A stretch of DNA of 64,000 bases from Stenotrophomonas nitritireducens (GTDB lineage Bacteria > Pseudomonadota > Gammaproteobacteria > Xanthomonadales > Xanthomonadaceae). The notes beneath the pieces are model-generated. The model had not been told where the DNA came from. It worked only from the letters and a program-made list of their open reading frames with translations, and ran no database searches. A program made the translations under genes and the position numbers. Location: NCBI RefSeq assembly GCF_001431425.1, contig NZ_LDJG01000012.1, positions 1 to 64,000 on the forward strand, given 5' to 3'. Shown here piece after piece: positions 37,430 through 49,873 of the stretch. Positions within the stretch are counted from its first letter, which is position 1. Each line of letters opens with the position of its first letter.

Positions 37430-38278
37430 TTACAGGGACAGCAGGAAATCCCGGATCAGCGCCGCCACCGCTTCGGGCTGGTCCATGTGCAGGTGGTGAT
37501 GGCCGGGCAGGATGTGCAGGCGGCCATGGCGCAGCAGGGCCGCGCGCTGGCTGCGTCCGGGTTCGGGAAAATACGCCTGTGCTGGCGTGGCGTAGATCAC
37601 CTGCGCCGGGCATTGGATGGCCGCGAGCACGTCGCGCACCTGGTCCTCGGTCATGCGCACGGCGGTGGGCAGCATCAGCCGCGGATCGCTGCGCCAGCTC
37701 CAGCCGCCCTCGACCGGCCGCACACCGCGCTCGACCAGCCGCCGCGCGGAGGCTTCGTCCAGCTGATTGGCCAGCATGCGCGCGCGCACCGGCGCGGCCA
37801 GGTCGGCGAACACGCGCAGTTGTTTGTCGCCGAGCGCGGCCAGCGCCGCCACGTGCGCGCGCAGCCGGTCGACGGTCTCTCCCGCCGGGGCGGCGAGCCC
37901 GCCGAGCGCTTCGATGGCGACCAGCGCCTGCGCCCGCTGCGGCGCCACCGCAGCCACCAGGCTGGCGATGGCCGCGCCCATCGAATGGCCCAGCAGCACG
38001 CAGCGCTCCCAGCCCAGCGCATCCATGATCGCCAGCACCTGCACGATCGCCTGCGGCGTGGTGTAGGCCGCGTCGGCGGGCAGGTGGTCGCTCAGGCCGT
38101 GTCCGGGCAGGTCGGCCAGCGCCCAGTCCAGCTCCGGCAGCTGCGCCGCCAGCGGGACGAAGCTGGCCGCGTTGTCGAGCCAGCCGTGCAGCGCCAACAC
38201 CGGCAATCCGCCGCGGGTGCCGGTGCGGAGCCCGGCGACATGCAGGCCGCCGGCATCCAGTTCGAACGGCGTGGTCAT
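37430..38278 (-). CDS. Alpha/beta-fold hydrolase
   Basis: A 282-residue serine hydrolase. The oxyanion segment is HGW (residues 31-33), the nucleophile elbow GHSMG holds S99, and a late histidine near H264 (HLHMD) fits the catalytic triad. No signal peptide is present. The start overlaps the ferrochelatase stop by four bases, so both are on one transcript, but no functional connection to heme is known to me. The substrate is not predictable. Confidence 0.85.
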   Translation of the reverse strand: MTTPFELDAGGLHVAGLRTGTRGGLPVLALHGWLDNAASFVPLAAQLPELDWALADLPGHGLSDHLPADAAYTTPQAIVQVLAIMDALGWERCVLLGHSMGAAIASLVAAVAPQRAQALVAIEALGGLAAPAGETVDRLRAHVAALAALGDKQLRVFADLAAPVRARMLANQLDEASARRLVERGVRPVEGGWSWRSDPRLMLPTAVRMTEDQVRDVLAAIQCPAQVIYATPAQAYFPEPGRSQRAALLRHGRLHILPGHHHLHMDQPEAVAALIRDFLLSL

Positions 38279-39237
38279 GCGCCCTGCGTGGCGGCCAGCG
38301 CGGCCAGCGCGCGGGCGTGGGCCGGCGCGTCGTTCAGGCAGGGGATGTAGCGCATGCTGGCGCCCCGTTCGGCGACGGTGGCGGCGAAACCCATCGCCAC
38401 TTCCTCCAGGGTTTCCAGGCAGTCGGTGGCGAAGCCGGGGCAGACCACGTCGAGCGTCTTAGTGCCGGCCTCGGCCAGCGCCCACAGCGTGGGCTCGGCA
38501 TAGGGCTGCAGCCAGCGTTCGCGGCCGAAGCGCGACTGGTAGGCCAGCTGCCAGTCGCCGTCGCCCAGTTCCAGCGCCGCGGCGATCGCGCGCGCGCTGG
38601 CCTCGCAGCGCTGCGGATACGGGTCGCCGGCGTCGGCCAGCCGCTGCGGGATGCCGTGGAAGGAGAACACCAGCCGGTCGCCGCGGCCGTGCCTGCGCCA
38701 GTAATCGCGGATCGAATCCGCCACCGCCGCCACCCACCGCGGGTCGTCGGCGTAGTCGCGGATGGTGTGCACGTCCACGTCGCGGTGACGGGCCTGCCAT
38801 TGCCGCACCATGTCCTCGACCGAGGCGGTGGTGGTGGTCGAATACTGCGGGTACAGCGGCAGCACCACGATGCGCTCGGCGCCTTCGGCGGCCAGCGCGT
38901 CCAGTGCCGGCAGCAACGCCGGCCGGCCGTAGCGCATGGCCTCGCGCACCTGCCAGTGCGGCAGTTCGCGGGCGATGTTCGCGACCAGGCGGCGGGTGTG
39001 GACCGCCAGCGGCGAGCCCTCCGGCAGCCAGACCTGCGCGTATTTTTGCGCCGAGCGGCCGCCGCGCAGCGGCAGGATCAGGCCGTGCAGCAGCGGCTTC
39101 CACAGCAGGGGCGGGATCGAGACCACGCGCGGGTCGCTGAGGAACTCGGCCAGATAGCGACGTACCGCAGGGGCGGTGGGTGTCTCGGGCGTGCCTAGAT
39201 TGACCGCGAGCAGCGCGGTAGTGGGGGCGTCGGACAT
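38275..39237 (-). CDS. hemH: Ferrochelatase
   Basis: Inserts Fe2+ into protoporphyrin IX to make heme. The 320-residue protein has the [17 protein letters not shown] start, the catalytic histidine H194 in FSFHGIPQR and the conserved E275 in [14 protein letters not shown]. The ATG at 39237 gives the canonical N-terminus and has CACAAT six bases upstream; the open frame running further upstream passes through low-complexity intergenic DNA and is rejected. Confidence 0.95.
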   Translation of the reverse strand: MSDAPTTALLAVNLGTPETPTAPAVRRYLAEFLSDPRVVSIPPLLWKPLLHGLILPLRGGRSAQKYAQVWLPEGSPLAVHTRRLVANIARELPHWQVREAMRYGRPALLPALDALAAEGAERIVVLPLYPQYSTTTTASVEDMVRQWQARHRDVDVHTIRDYADDPRWVAAVADSIRDYWRRHGRGDRLVFSFHGIPQRLADAGDPYPQRCEASARAIAAALELGDGDWQLAYQSRFGRERWLQPYAEPTLWALAEAGTKTLDVVCPGFATDCLETLEEVAMGFAATVAERGASMRYIPCLNDAPAHARALAALAATQGA

Positions 39238-39598
39238 GCGCTCATTGTGGCTGAAGTGCAGGATCGAGTGGAGGGGCGGCGGCAGGGAAGGAGGAGGGGC
39301 GGCGGAGGGAGCCGAAGCCGGGATCGGGCCGTCGTCGCCATGCGGGCGCGCCCGCCCATGCATTCCAGCAAACGAAGGCACAGGCCGGAGATGTGGCCGG
39401 ACATGCTCTGTCGAGGTCGAGGTCGAGGGGCGGTCGGCAAGCACCCGCGTGGAAGGAATTGTGCGGCGGACGAATCAGGGAGGCCTGGCGAATCGAGGCG
39501 GGCCGTCGCCCTTCTTTCGTTCCTCGCCTGTTCATCGCCCCGCTTCCAATCTCGGTGCCTTGCCGTATCTTTCCGTGCACCGACCTGTGGAGTCCGCC
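39238..39598. other. Divergent intergenic region hemH / SYLF gene
   Basis: The 361-base spacer begins with the hemH -10 element (CACAAT, minus strand, 39244-39249, six bases before the ATG). It also contains a purine-rich GGCGG/GGAGG low-complexity stretch near 39270-39310 and three tandem TCGAGG hexamers at 39411-39428. A TATCTT at 39566-39571 may be the -10 of the rightward gene. No coding frame is supported. Confidence 0.5.
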
Positions 39599-40495
39599 AT
39601 GCGCCGCCTGCCGTACCTTGCCCTGCTGCTGTCCGCCAGCCTGTTGTCCGCCAATGCCGTGGCCGGGCCGCAGGAGGACCAGCGCGCCCGCAATGCCGTG
39701 CGCGTGCTGAGCGAAATCCAGGAAATTCCCGAGCAGGCCATCCCCGACAAGCTGCTCGACGAGGGCCGCGCGATCATCGTCATCCCCGACACGATCAAGG
39801 CCGGCCTGGTGATCGGCGGCCGTCGCGGGCATGGCCTGATGTCGGTCAAGACCGCGGACGGCAGCTGGTCCAACCCGGTGTTCGTCAAGCTCACCGGCGG
39901 CAGCATCGGCTTCCAGGCCGGCGTGCAGTCCTCCGACGTGATCCTGGTGTTCCGCAACAACCGCAGCCTGGACAACATCGTCAACGGCAAGTTCACCCTG
40001 GGCGCCGACGCCGGCGTGGCCGCCGGTCCGGTCGGGCGCAGCGCCGCCGCCGCCACCGATGGCCAGCTCAAGGCCGAAATCTGGTCGTGGTCGCGCGCGC
40101 GCGGCCTGTTCGCCGGCGTGGCGCTGGATGGCGCGGTGCTGTCCATCGACGATGCCGCCAACCTCGACGCCTACGGCCAGGGCACCACGCCGCGCATGAT
40201 CCTCGAAGGCCGCCTGAATGCGGCGCCGTCCAGCGACGTGGTCGCCTTCCGCGACCGCCTGGAGGAATCCACCTACTCCGCACGCGAGAAGCGCGGCACC
40301 CAGGGCAGCGCCGCGCCGGTTGCCTCGTCGGCGCCCCGCGCGCAGGCGGTCACCGTGTCCGGCAGCCCGCAGCAGGGCGCCGAGGCCACCACCCAGCCGC
40401 TGCAGCCGGCCACCGCCGAGCCCGTGCCGCAGCAGGGGTTCCAGCCGGTATCCGAAGGCGAGATCCGCACCGAGTCGCTGGACGGCAACAACTGA
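39599..40495 (+). CDS. SYLF (YSC84/DUF500) domain lipid-binding protein, exported
   Basis: A 298-residue protein with a signal peptide (cleavage near residue 22, NAVA-GP). The YSC84/SYLF domain that follows includes KLLDEGRAIIVIPDTIKAGLVIGGRRGHGLM and GADAGVAAGPVGR, and WSWSRARGLFAGVALDG near its end. A Gln/Pro/Ala-rich tail follows. Such domains bind acidic lipids; bacterial versions are periplasmic or outer-membrane associated with unclear roles. The ATG has GTGGAG eight bases ahead. It stands alone upstream of tatABC. Confidence 0.88.
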   Translation: MRRLPYLALLLSASLLSANAVAGPQEDQRARNAVRVLSEIQEIPEQAIPDKLLDEGRAIIVIPDTIKAGLVIGGRRGHGLMSVKTADGSWSNPVFVKLTGGSIGFQAGVQSSDVILVFRNNRSLDNIVNGKFTLGADAGVAAGPVGRSAAAATDGQLKAEIWSWSRARGLFAGVALDGAVLSIDDAANLDAYGQGTTPRMILEGRLNAAPSSDVVAFRDRLEESTYSAREKRGTQGSAAPVASSAPRAQAVTVSGSPQQGAEATTQPLQPATAEPVPQQGFQPVSEGEIRTESLDGNN

Positions 40496-40530
40496 CCTTC
40501 GGCACGGGCATCCGTCGGGGCCGGGTGCGC

Positions 40531-40536
40531 TATGCT
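40531..40536 (+). promoter_or_regulatory. -10 element of the tat operon
   Basis: TATGCT lies 34 bases before the tatA ATG, so the leader would be about 28 bases and includes GAGCGGATC ahead of the start. In contrast to several neighbours this transcript would not be leaderless. Confidence 0.4.
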
Positions 40537-40570
40537 CGTCGGCCTCCACACCGAATAACGCGAGCGGATC

Positions 40571-40798
40571 ATGGGCAGTTTCAGCATCTGGCATTGGTTG
40601 ATCGTGCTGGTCATCGTCGTGCTGGTGTTCGGCACCAAGCGGCTGACGAGCGGCGCCAAGGATCTGGGCAGCGCGGTCAAGGAATTCAAGAAAGGCATGC
40701 GCGAGGACGACACGCCGCCGGCGCGCCTGAGCGACGAGTCGCGCGAGCGCGAACCCAGCCGCGACACGCAGGCCGAGCGCGACCGCGAAACGCGCTGA
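40571..40798 (+). CDS. tatA: Sec-independent translocase subunit TatA
   Basis: A 75-residue pore-forming subunit of the twin-arginine translocase. One N-terminal membrane helix ([19 protein letters not shown]), the conserved FGTKRL hinge and an amphipathic helix ([11 protein letters not shown]) precede a charged tail. It is first in tatABC, 16 bases before tatB. Confidence 0.96.
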   Translation: MGSFSIWHWLIVLVIVVLVFGTKRLTSGAKDLGSAVKEFKKGMREDDTPPARLSDESREREPSRDTQAERDRETR

Positions 40799-40814
40799 CC
40801 CACGGGCTCCAGGC

Positions 40815-41231
40815 GTGTTCGATATCGGCTTCGGCGAACTGCTGCTGATCGCGGTGGTGGCGCTGGTGGTGCTGGGCCCGGAACGGCTGCCCAAGGCGGC
40901 GCGCTTTGCCGGGCTGTGGGTACGCCGCGCCCGCAACCAATGGGATTCGGTCAAGCAGGAGCTCGAGCGCGAGCTGCAGGCCGAAGAGCTGCAGCGCAAC
41001 CTGCGCAGCGTGCGCCAGTCGGTGCAGCAGACCGAGCGCGAGCTGCAGGACGGCGCCACGCAGCTGCAGGGCGAGGTCGATGCGCTGCGCCGCGAGGTCG
41101 ATGCGCCCGCCACGACCGCGCCGCCGGCCACCGATGCCGAAGCGGCGCCGGAAGCCCTGCCGGCCGCTGCCGCCGATGCGGTCCAGGAGCAGGCAGCGGC
41201 GGTTCCTGAACAGCGGGAGCGCACGCCATGA
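40815..41231 (+). CDS. tatB: Sec-independent translocase subunit TatB
   Basis: A 138-residue subunit that forms the substrate receptor with TatC. It begins MFDIGFGELLLIAVVALVVLGPERLP, the classical TatB start with the conserved glutamate in the helix and the GPERLP hinge. A long coiled-coil helix and Ala/Pro-rich tail follow. The start codon is GTG at 40815; its stop overlaps the tatC start. Confidence 0.96.
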   Translation: MFDIGFGELLLIAVVALVVLGPERLPKAARFAGLWVRRARNQWDSVKQELERELQAEELQRNLRSVRQSVQQTERELQDGATQLQGEVDALRREVDAPATTAPPATDAEAAPEALPAAAADAVQEQAAAVPEQRERTP

Positions 41232-41974
41232 GCGACGGCTTCAACGAGAGCCCGCTGATCGAGCACCTGATCGAGCTGCGCGCGCGCCTGGTGCGCGGGC
41301 TGCTGGGGCTGGGCCTGGTGCTGTTGGCCCTGCTGCCGTTCGCGCGCACGCTCTACAGCCACCTGGCAACGCCGTTGATCTCGCAGCTGCCCGCCGGGCA
41401 GACGATGATCGCGACCAACCCGGCCGGCGCGTTCTTCGCCCCGCTCAAACTGACCTTCTTCACCGCCGTGTTCATCGCCGTGCCCTGGCTGCTGTACCAG
41501 GCCTGGGCGTTCGTGGCGCCGGGCCTGTACGCGCGCGAGAAGCGCCTGGCCCTGCCGCTGCTGGGGTCGGCCGTGGCGCTGTTCTATATCGGCTGCGCGT
41601 TCGCCTACTTCCTGGTGTTGCCGGCGGTCTTCCATTTCCTGACCACCTTCCGCCCGGATGTCATCGCGATCACTCCGGACGCCAACGCCTACCTGGACTT
41701 CGTGCTGGCGATCTTCTTCGCCTTCGGCGCCAGCTTCGAGCTGCCGGTGGCGATGGTGATCCTGGTGCTGCTGGGCTGGGTGACGCCGCAGCAGCTGCGC
41801 GAGGGGCGCGGCTACGCCATCGTCGGCATCTTCGTACTGGCGGCGGTGCTGACCCCGCCGGACGTGGTCTCGCAGCTGATGCTGGCCATCCCGATGTGCG
41901 TGCTTTACGAACTGGGCATCCACGCCGCGCGCTGGCTGCTGCCGCGCGACCGTGAAAGGAACGTCACGTCCTGA
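41228..41974 (+). CDS. tatC: Sec-independent translocase subunit TatC
   Basis: A 248-residue six-helix inner-membrane protein that recognises twin-arginine signal peptides. The N-terminal LIEHLIELRARLVR, the FFAPLKLTFFTAVFIAVPWLLYQAW segment, and APGLYAREKR are diagnostic. The ATG overlaps the tatB stop. A complete tatABC set indicates export of folded cofactor enzymes. Confidence 0.97.
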   Translation: MSDGFNESPLIEHLIELRARLVRGLLGLGLVLLALLPFARTLYSHLATPLISQLPAGQTMIATNPAGAFFAPLKLTFFTAVFIAVPWLLYQAWAFVAPGLYAREKRLALPLLGSAVALFYIGCAFAYFLVLPAVFHFLTTFRPDVIAITPDANAYLDFVLAIFFAFGASFELPVAMVILVLLGWVTPQQLREGRGYAIVGIFVLAAVLTPPDVVSQLMLAIPMCVLYELGIHAARWLLPRDRERNVTS

Positions 41975-42039
41975 CAGGCATCATGAATGGGGTACGCCGG
42001 CGGATCCGGATTACCTTTGATGTCCACTGAAATCCGAAG

Positions 42040-42057
42040 CGCCACCGGGGGGTGGCG
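42040..42057 (+). repeat. Hairpin before the hybrid kinase gene
   Basis: CGCCACC and GGTGGCG arms surround a GGGG loop, 24 bases before the GTG start of the kinase. It is either a tat terminator stem without T-run or a leader structure of the signalling operon. Confidence 0.4.
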
Positions 42058-42081
42058 AGGCTGCATCCGGGGGGGAGCCGA

Positions 42082-45668
<3,587 letters not shown>

Positions 45669-45684
<16 letters not shown>

Positions 45685-46520
45685 GCGCCGGCCGCGAGGA
45701 CATCGACGATATCGAGGTGGACGCCTTCGTCCAGGCGATGGCGCGGCGTCACGGCTACGATTTCAGCGGGTACGCGCCGTCCTCGCTGAAGCGGCGCGTG
45801 CTGCAGCTGGTGCAGGCGCTGGGCGTGGCGCACGTCGGCGAGCTGACCGCGCGCGTGCTGCGCGACGACGCGATGGTGCCGCAGGTGATCGCGCGGCTGT
45901 CGGTGCCGGTGTCGGAGATGTTCCGCAACCCGGCGGTGTTCCGGAAGCTGCGCGACGAGGTGTTCCCGGTGCTGGCGTCCTACCCGCACATCAACATCTG
46001 GCAGGCCGGCTGCGCGCACGGGCAGGAGGTCTATTCGCTGGCGATCCTGCTCAAGGAAGCCGGCCTGTACGAACGCTGCCAGATCTACGCCACCGACTTC
46101 AGCGACGAGGCGCTGGCGCGCGCGCAGGAAGGCATCTTCCCGATCCGCGACGCGCGCCTGTACTCGGAAAACTACCTGGCCGCCGGCGGCCGACACACGC
46201 TGTCGGACTACTACCACGCCCGCTACGACTTCATGAAGCTGGACGAGCGGCTGAAGGAGCGGGTGACCTTCGCCAACCACAACCTGGTCTGCGACGGGGT
46301 GTTCTGCGAGGCGCAGTTGGTCCTGTGCCGCAACGTGCTGATCTATTTCTCCGACGCGCTGCAGGACCGGGTGCTCGGCCTGTTCCGCGACAGCCTCTCG
46401 CGCGGCGGCTTCCTGTGCCTGGGCAACCGCGAATCGATCCGCTTTGCGCCCAGTGCCCGCGACTTCGCGCCGCTCGATGCCGAGCTGCGCCTGTACCGCA
46501 ACACGGGAGCGGCGACGTGA
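45669..46520 (+). CDS. CheR-type protein-glutamate methyltransferase
   Basis: A 283-residue SAM-dependent methyltransferase with the CheR helical N-domain (GYDFSGYAPSSLKRRV) and catalytic domain (MFRNPAVF, WQAGCAHGQEVYSLAI, IYATDFSDEALARAQEGIF, LCRNVLIYF). The SAM-binding motif usually reads A/SG-EE-YS; here the first glutamate is glutamine. There is no adjacent chemoreceptor, CheA or CheW, so the substrate may be the long kinase coiled coil or a receptor elsewhere. The ATG at 45669 lies inside the kinase 3' end and the stop overlaps the cheB GTG. Confidence 0.9.
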
Positions 46521-47092
46521 GCGCGCAACCGTCGCCGCTGGCGGTCGTGGTCGGTTGTTCGGCTGGCGGGCTGGCGGCGCTGCACCTGCTGCTCGGCGGC
46601 CTGTCGCGGCCGCTGCCGGTGCCGGTGGTGCTGGTCTGCCACAGCGGTTCGGAGGACATGCGGCTGTTCTGCGAGCTGCTGGCCGGGCGCAGCGGCCTGC
46701 CGGTGCGCGAGGCAGAGGAGCGGCAGCTGCCGCAGCCCGGGCAGGTGTACGTGGCGCCGTCCGGCTATCACCTGCTGGTCGAACACGACGGTCGCTTCGC
46801 GTTGAGCGTCGATCCGCGCGTCGCGTTCTCGCGTCCCTCGATCGACGTGCTGTTCGAGTCGGCGGCCGAGGCCTGGCGCGAACGCCTGCTCGCGGTGCTG
46901 CTCACCGGCGCCAACGCCGACGGCGCGCATGGCTGTCGGCGGATACGCGCGCTCGGTGGCCGCGTAATCGTGGAAGATCCGCGTACGGCGCAGGTCCCGA
47001 TCATGCCCGCGGCCGCGCTCGAACTGGCCGGCGCCGACCATTGCCTGCCGCTGGCCGACATTCCCCCCTTGCTGGAAACGCTATGCCCATGA
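46517..47092 (+). CDS. CheB-type protein-glutamate methylesterase, receiver-less
   Basis: A 191-residue stand-alone CheB catalytic domain. The triad is visible as S15 (GCSAGG), H42 (VCHSG) and D135 (TGANADGAHG). It has no N-terminal receiver, so it is not controlled by direct phosphorylation. The GTG overlaps the cheR stop (GTGA) with GGGAG upstream. Paired with CheR it would reverse glutamate methylation within this kinase module. Confidence 0.9.
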   Translation: MSAQPSPLAVVVGCSAGGLAALHLLLGGLSRPLPVPVVLVCHSGSEDMRLFCELLAGRSGLPVREAEERQLPQPGQVYVAPSGYHLLVEHDGRFALSVDPRVAFSRPSIDVLFESAAEAWRERLLAVLLTGANADGAHGCRRIRALGGRVIVEDPRTAQVPIMPAAALELAGADHCLPLADIPPLLETLCP

Positions 47093-48078
47093 CCAAGCCG
47101 GCTGCCCTGCAGCGCCCGAAGATCCTGGCGGTCGACGACAACCCCGCCAACCTGCTGGTGATCCGCCGGGTGCTGGCCAAACTCGACGTCGAGGTGGTCG
47201 AGGCCGCGTCCGGCAACGACGCGCTCAAGGCCACGCTGGACTCGGAGTTCGCCCTGGTCCTGCTGGACGTGTACATGCCCGACATCAACGGCTTCGAGGT
47301 GGCGGAGATCCTGTCGCAGGAAGAAGGCACGCGGCAGACGCCGATCATCTTCGTCACCGCGACCTACGCCGACGACGTGCACCGGCTGAAGGGCTATGGC
47401 TTCGGCGCGGTGGACTACATGGCCAAGCCGCTGGACGCGACCATCCTGCTGTCCAAGGTGCAGGTGTTCCTGGAGCTGTACCGGCACCGGGTGGCCCTGC
47501 GCGACGCGCTGCGCGAGCTGTCCGAGCGCAACCGCCAGCTCGAGCTCGAGGTCGAGCAGCGTCGGCAGATGGAGCAGGAAATGCGCCACCTGGCCATGCA
47601 CGACATGCTCACCGGCCTGCCCAACCGCGCGCTGTTCATGGACCGCCTGGAGAACGCGCACCATCGCGCGGTGCGCAACGAGGGCATGTTCGCCCTGGTC
47701 TACGTCGACGTGGACGGGTTCAAGGGCGTGAACGATACCTGGGGCCATGCCGCGGGCGATGCCCTGCTGATGGAACTGGCGCGCCGGCTGCGCGGTTCGC
47801 TGCGCGAGAACGACACCGTCGCGCGGCTGGGCGGCGACGAGTTCGCGCTGGTGCTGGAGGACCTGGAGGACGTGGACGCGGCCAGGCGCCGGCTGGAGGA
47901 CGTGCGGCTCTGCCTGCAGGCGCCGATGGCCCATGCAGGCGACGACGGCGAAGTGAGTCTGGCCATCGCCGCCAGCATCGGCCTGGCGACCTATCCGGCC
48001 GATGGCGCGGAGGTGGGGATGCTGCTGCATGCCGCCGACCAGGCGATGTACCTGGTCAAGCGCGCCCGCGAGCGCTGA
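47083..48078 (+). CDS. Response regulator with GGDEF diguanylate cyclase domain
   Basis: A 331-residue output protein. The N-terminal receiver has phospho-acceptor D62 (LVLLDVYMPD) and K in MAKPLD; a coiled-coil linker leads to a GGDEF domain with an intact GGDEF motif (residues 250-254) and an RxxD inhibitory site (R241-D244) five residues before it. It should make cyclic di-GMP with product inhibition when phosphorylated, presumably by the hybrid kinase. The start is the ATG at 47083, or 47089, which overlaps the cheB stop. Last gene of the four-gene operon. Confidence 0.93.
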   Translation: MPMTKPAALQRPKILAVDDNPANLLVIRRVLAKLDVEVVEAASGNDALKATLDSEFALVLLDVYMPDINGFEVAEILSQEEGTRQTPIIFVTATYADDVHRLKGYGFGAVDYMAKPLDATILLSKVQVFLELYRHRVALRDALRELSERNRQLELEVEQRRQMEQEMRHLAMHDMLTGLPNRALFMDRLENAHHRAVRNEGMFALVYVDVDGFKGVNDTWGHAAGDALLMELARRLRGSLRENDTVARLGGDEFALVLEDLEDVDAARRRLEDVRLCLQAPMAHAGDDGEVSLAIAASIGLATYPADGAEVGMLLHAADQAMYLVKRARER

Positions 48079-48087
48079 ACCGCGGCG

Positions 48088-48112
48088 GCTGGAAGCCGGT
48101 CAGGCTTCCAGC
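48088..48112. terminator. Bidirectional terminator hairpin
   Basis: GCTGGAAGCC and GGCTTCCAGC form a perfect 10-bp stem around a five-base loop. The stem spans the last codons of the leftward membrane protein, whose stop codon is partly in the loop, and lies just past the cyclase stop. It probably ends both convergent transcripts. Confidence 0.6.
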
Positions 48113-48993
48113 ACGTGGCCGCCGGCGGCCGGCGGCGGCACCGCGCCGGCCGGGCCGAGCATCTGCTTCCAGGCTGCGTACACCGCGCCGGCGAACACCG
48201 GCATCAGCACCGCCATCAGCAGCAGCTGCGCCACCGCCATGGCCACGGTCTGGCCGGCGACCAGGCCGACGATCACCGCCAGGATCATCACCGCGAAATA
48301 GATCGCGAAGATGGCGATGAAGGCCAGCACGAAGAACACCAGCATCGCCGGCAGGTTGCGCAGGCTCGAACGCAGGCTGCGGCGCAGCGCGTGCCAGCCG
48401 CCGATGCGCTGGAACATCACCTGCGGCGGCATCACGAACAGCGCCAGGGTCAGCGCGGCGAAGGCGGCCAGCATCAGCAGCAGCCACAGCAGGATGCGGC
48501 CGGCCGGCAGCGTCGCCACCAGCGCCTCGATCTGCCCAGGGTCAGGCTGCGCGCCGGACTGGCTCAGTTCGTTGATCCGCAGCATCACTTCGGACAGGCG
48601 CTGCAGGCCGTCGGTGCCGACCAGCACCAGCAGCAGCGTGCCCAGCAGCAACGCGGCCACCAGCTGCGGCAGCAGCGCCACCAGCAGGTGCGGCGCGCGG
48701 CCTTCGCGCACGCCTTCGAGCAGGTGCGAAGGACGCGCCTGGCGGTCCTGGTCGACTTCGCGCACGGCCCACAGCAGGCCGCCCATGAACAGCGGCCCGG
48801 CCAGCAGCAGCAGGAGCTGCACCAGCGTGCCCAGCGCCGGCACCAGCAGCGACAGCGACAGCACCAGCGAGGTGCCTACGCCCCACAGGATGCCCAGCGA
48901 ACCCAGCGCCAGCGGCGCGCGCTTGAGCAGGCCGAAGCCGGCCAGCAGCCATTCCGCGCCGGCGGAGGCCGGCACCTTGCGAATATCGCCCAT
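48100..48993 (-). CDS. BPSS1780-family membrane protein
   Basis: A 297-residue integral membrane protein with about six hydrophobic segments. The N-terminal pattern RKVPASAGAEWLLAGFGLLKRAP fits the BPSS1780 family of uncharacterised membrane proteins. On the minus strand GATAAT (49042-49037) could be the -10, followed by a leader with a small perfect hairpin (49015-49033). The ATG has no ribosome-binding site. Function unknown. Confidence 0.8.
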   Translation of the reverse strand: MGDIRKVPASAGAEWLLAGFGLLKRAPLALGSLGILWGVGTSLVLSLSLLVPALGTLVQLLLLLAGPLFMGGLLWAVREVDQDRQARPSHLLEGVREGRAPHLLVALLPQLVAALLLGTLLLVLVGTDGLQRLSEVMLRINELSQSGAQPDPGQIEALVATLPAGRILLWLLLMLAAFAALTLALFVMPPQVMFQRIGGWHALRRSLRSSLRNLPAMLVFFVLAFIAIFAIYFAVMILAVIVGLVAGQTVAMAVAQLLLMAVLMPVFAGAVYAAWKQMLGPAGAVPPPAAGGHVLEA

Positions 48994-49153
48994 TGCAGTT
49001 CCGAGAAGGGGGAGCGCCGGCAGGCTGCCGGCGTGGGCGGATTATCGCCGGAACCCGGGTGACGGGCGAGTCGCGCCGCGGGACCGTGCATTCCATCGCA
49101 ATGCCGGCTGCCGCGAGGCGGCCGGCGCGGGGGGCGCCCGGCAGGGCCCGGCG

Positions 49154-49873
49154 CTACATCGCGCGGGCGTGGCGCACGAAGCGGCGCAGCAGCTGGCGGG
49201 CCTGCGGCGCGGCGCTGACCTGGCGCGACACGGTGCGCGCGCAGCCGCCGTGGCGGGCGATGCAGTCGGCGCGCGCCCGCACGTAGCCGCGCATGTGGTG
49301 GGTGGCGAACTCAGGGTGGAACTGCAGGCCCCAGGCGTTGTCGCCCCAGCGGAAGGCATGGCAGCCGTCCTGCGCCGAGCGCGCCAGCACGGTGGCGCCG
49401 TCGGGGGCGCGCAGCACCGTCTGCAGGTGGGTGGCCTGCGCCGCGAAGCTGGTGGGCAGGCCGGCGAACAGCGGATCGCCGGCGGCGGCGGGGTCCAGTT
49501 CCAGGCGGATGGTGCCCGATTCGCGCCCGGCCGGGTTGTAGTCCACCTGCCCGCCCAGGGCGTGCGCCAGCAGCTGGTGGCCGTAGCAGATGCCCAGCAG
49601 CGGCATGCCGCCGTGGGCGGCTTCGCGCAGCCAGTCGGCGCTGCGCTCGCTCCACTCGGCGCGGTCGGTGACGAAGGCGGCCGAACCGGTGACGATGGTG
49701 GCGGCGAAGCCATGGCGATCGGGCAGGCGTTCGCCGTGCTCGACATCGACCACCACGGTCTGCGCTTCCTCCAGCCCCGCGGCGACGCGGATCCAGTGCG
49801 GGAAGCGGCCGTAGCGGCGCAGGGTCGGGAACGGTTGCCCGGTTTCGATGATGAGGAACGGCGAGGACTTCAT
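49154..49873 (-). CDS. Class I glutamine amidotransferase-like protein
   Basis: A 239-residue stand-alone amidotransferase domain with nucleophile C96 in GICYGHQLLA and the H186/E188 pair in QFHPEF, so the active site looks intact. Similar YfeJ-like proteins are often annotated as GMP-synthase-like; the amide acceptor is unknown. The ATG overlaps the stop of the upstream GspE-type ATPase gene by four bases, indicating co-translation, an unexpected pairing. A 160-base spacer follows before the BPSS1780 gene. Confidence 0.88.
   Translation of the reverse strand: MKSSPFLIIETGQPFPTLRRYGRFPHWIRVAAGLEEAQTVVVDVEHGERLPDRHGFAATIVTGSAAFVTDRAEWSERSADWLREAAHGGMPLLGICYGHQLLAHALGGQVDYNPAGRESGTIRLELDPAAAGDPLFAGLPTSFAAQATHLQTVLRAPDGATVLARSAQDGCHAFRWGDNAWGLQFHPEFATHHMRGYVRARADCIARHGGCARTVSRQVSAAPQARQLLRRFVRHARAM

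Noticed and set aside
39411..39428. Three tandem TCGAGG hexamers as a possible repeat array
   Set aside because: Too short and isolated; no spacer structure, so not CRISPR or a meaningful satellite.
42040..42057. Leader hairpin before the kinase as a cyclic di-GMP riboswitch
   Set aside because: No riboswitch core sequence or second domain is present; it is a simple 7-bp stem.
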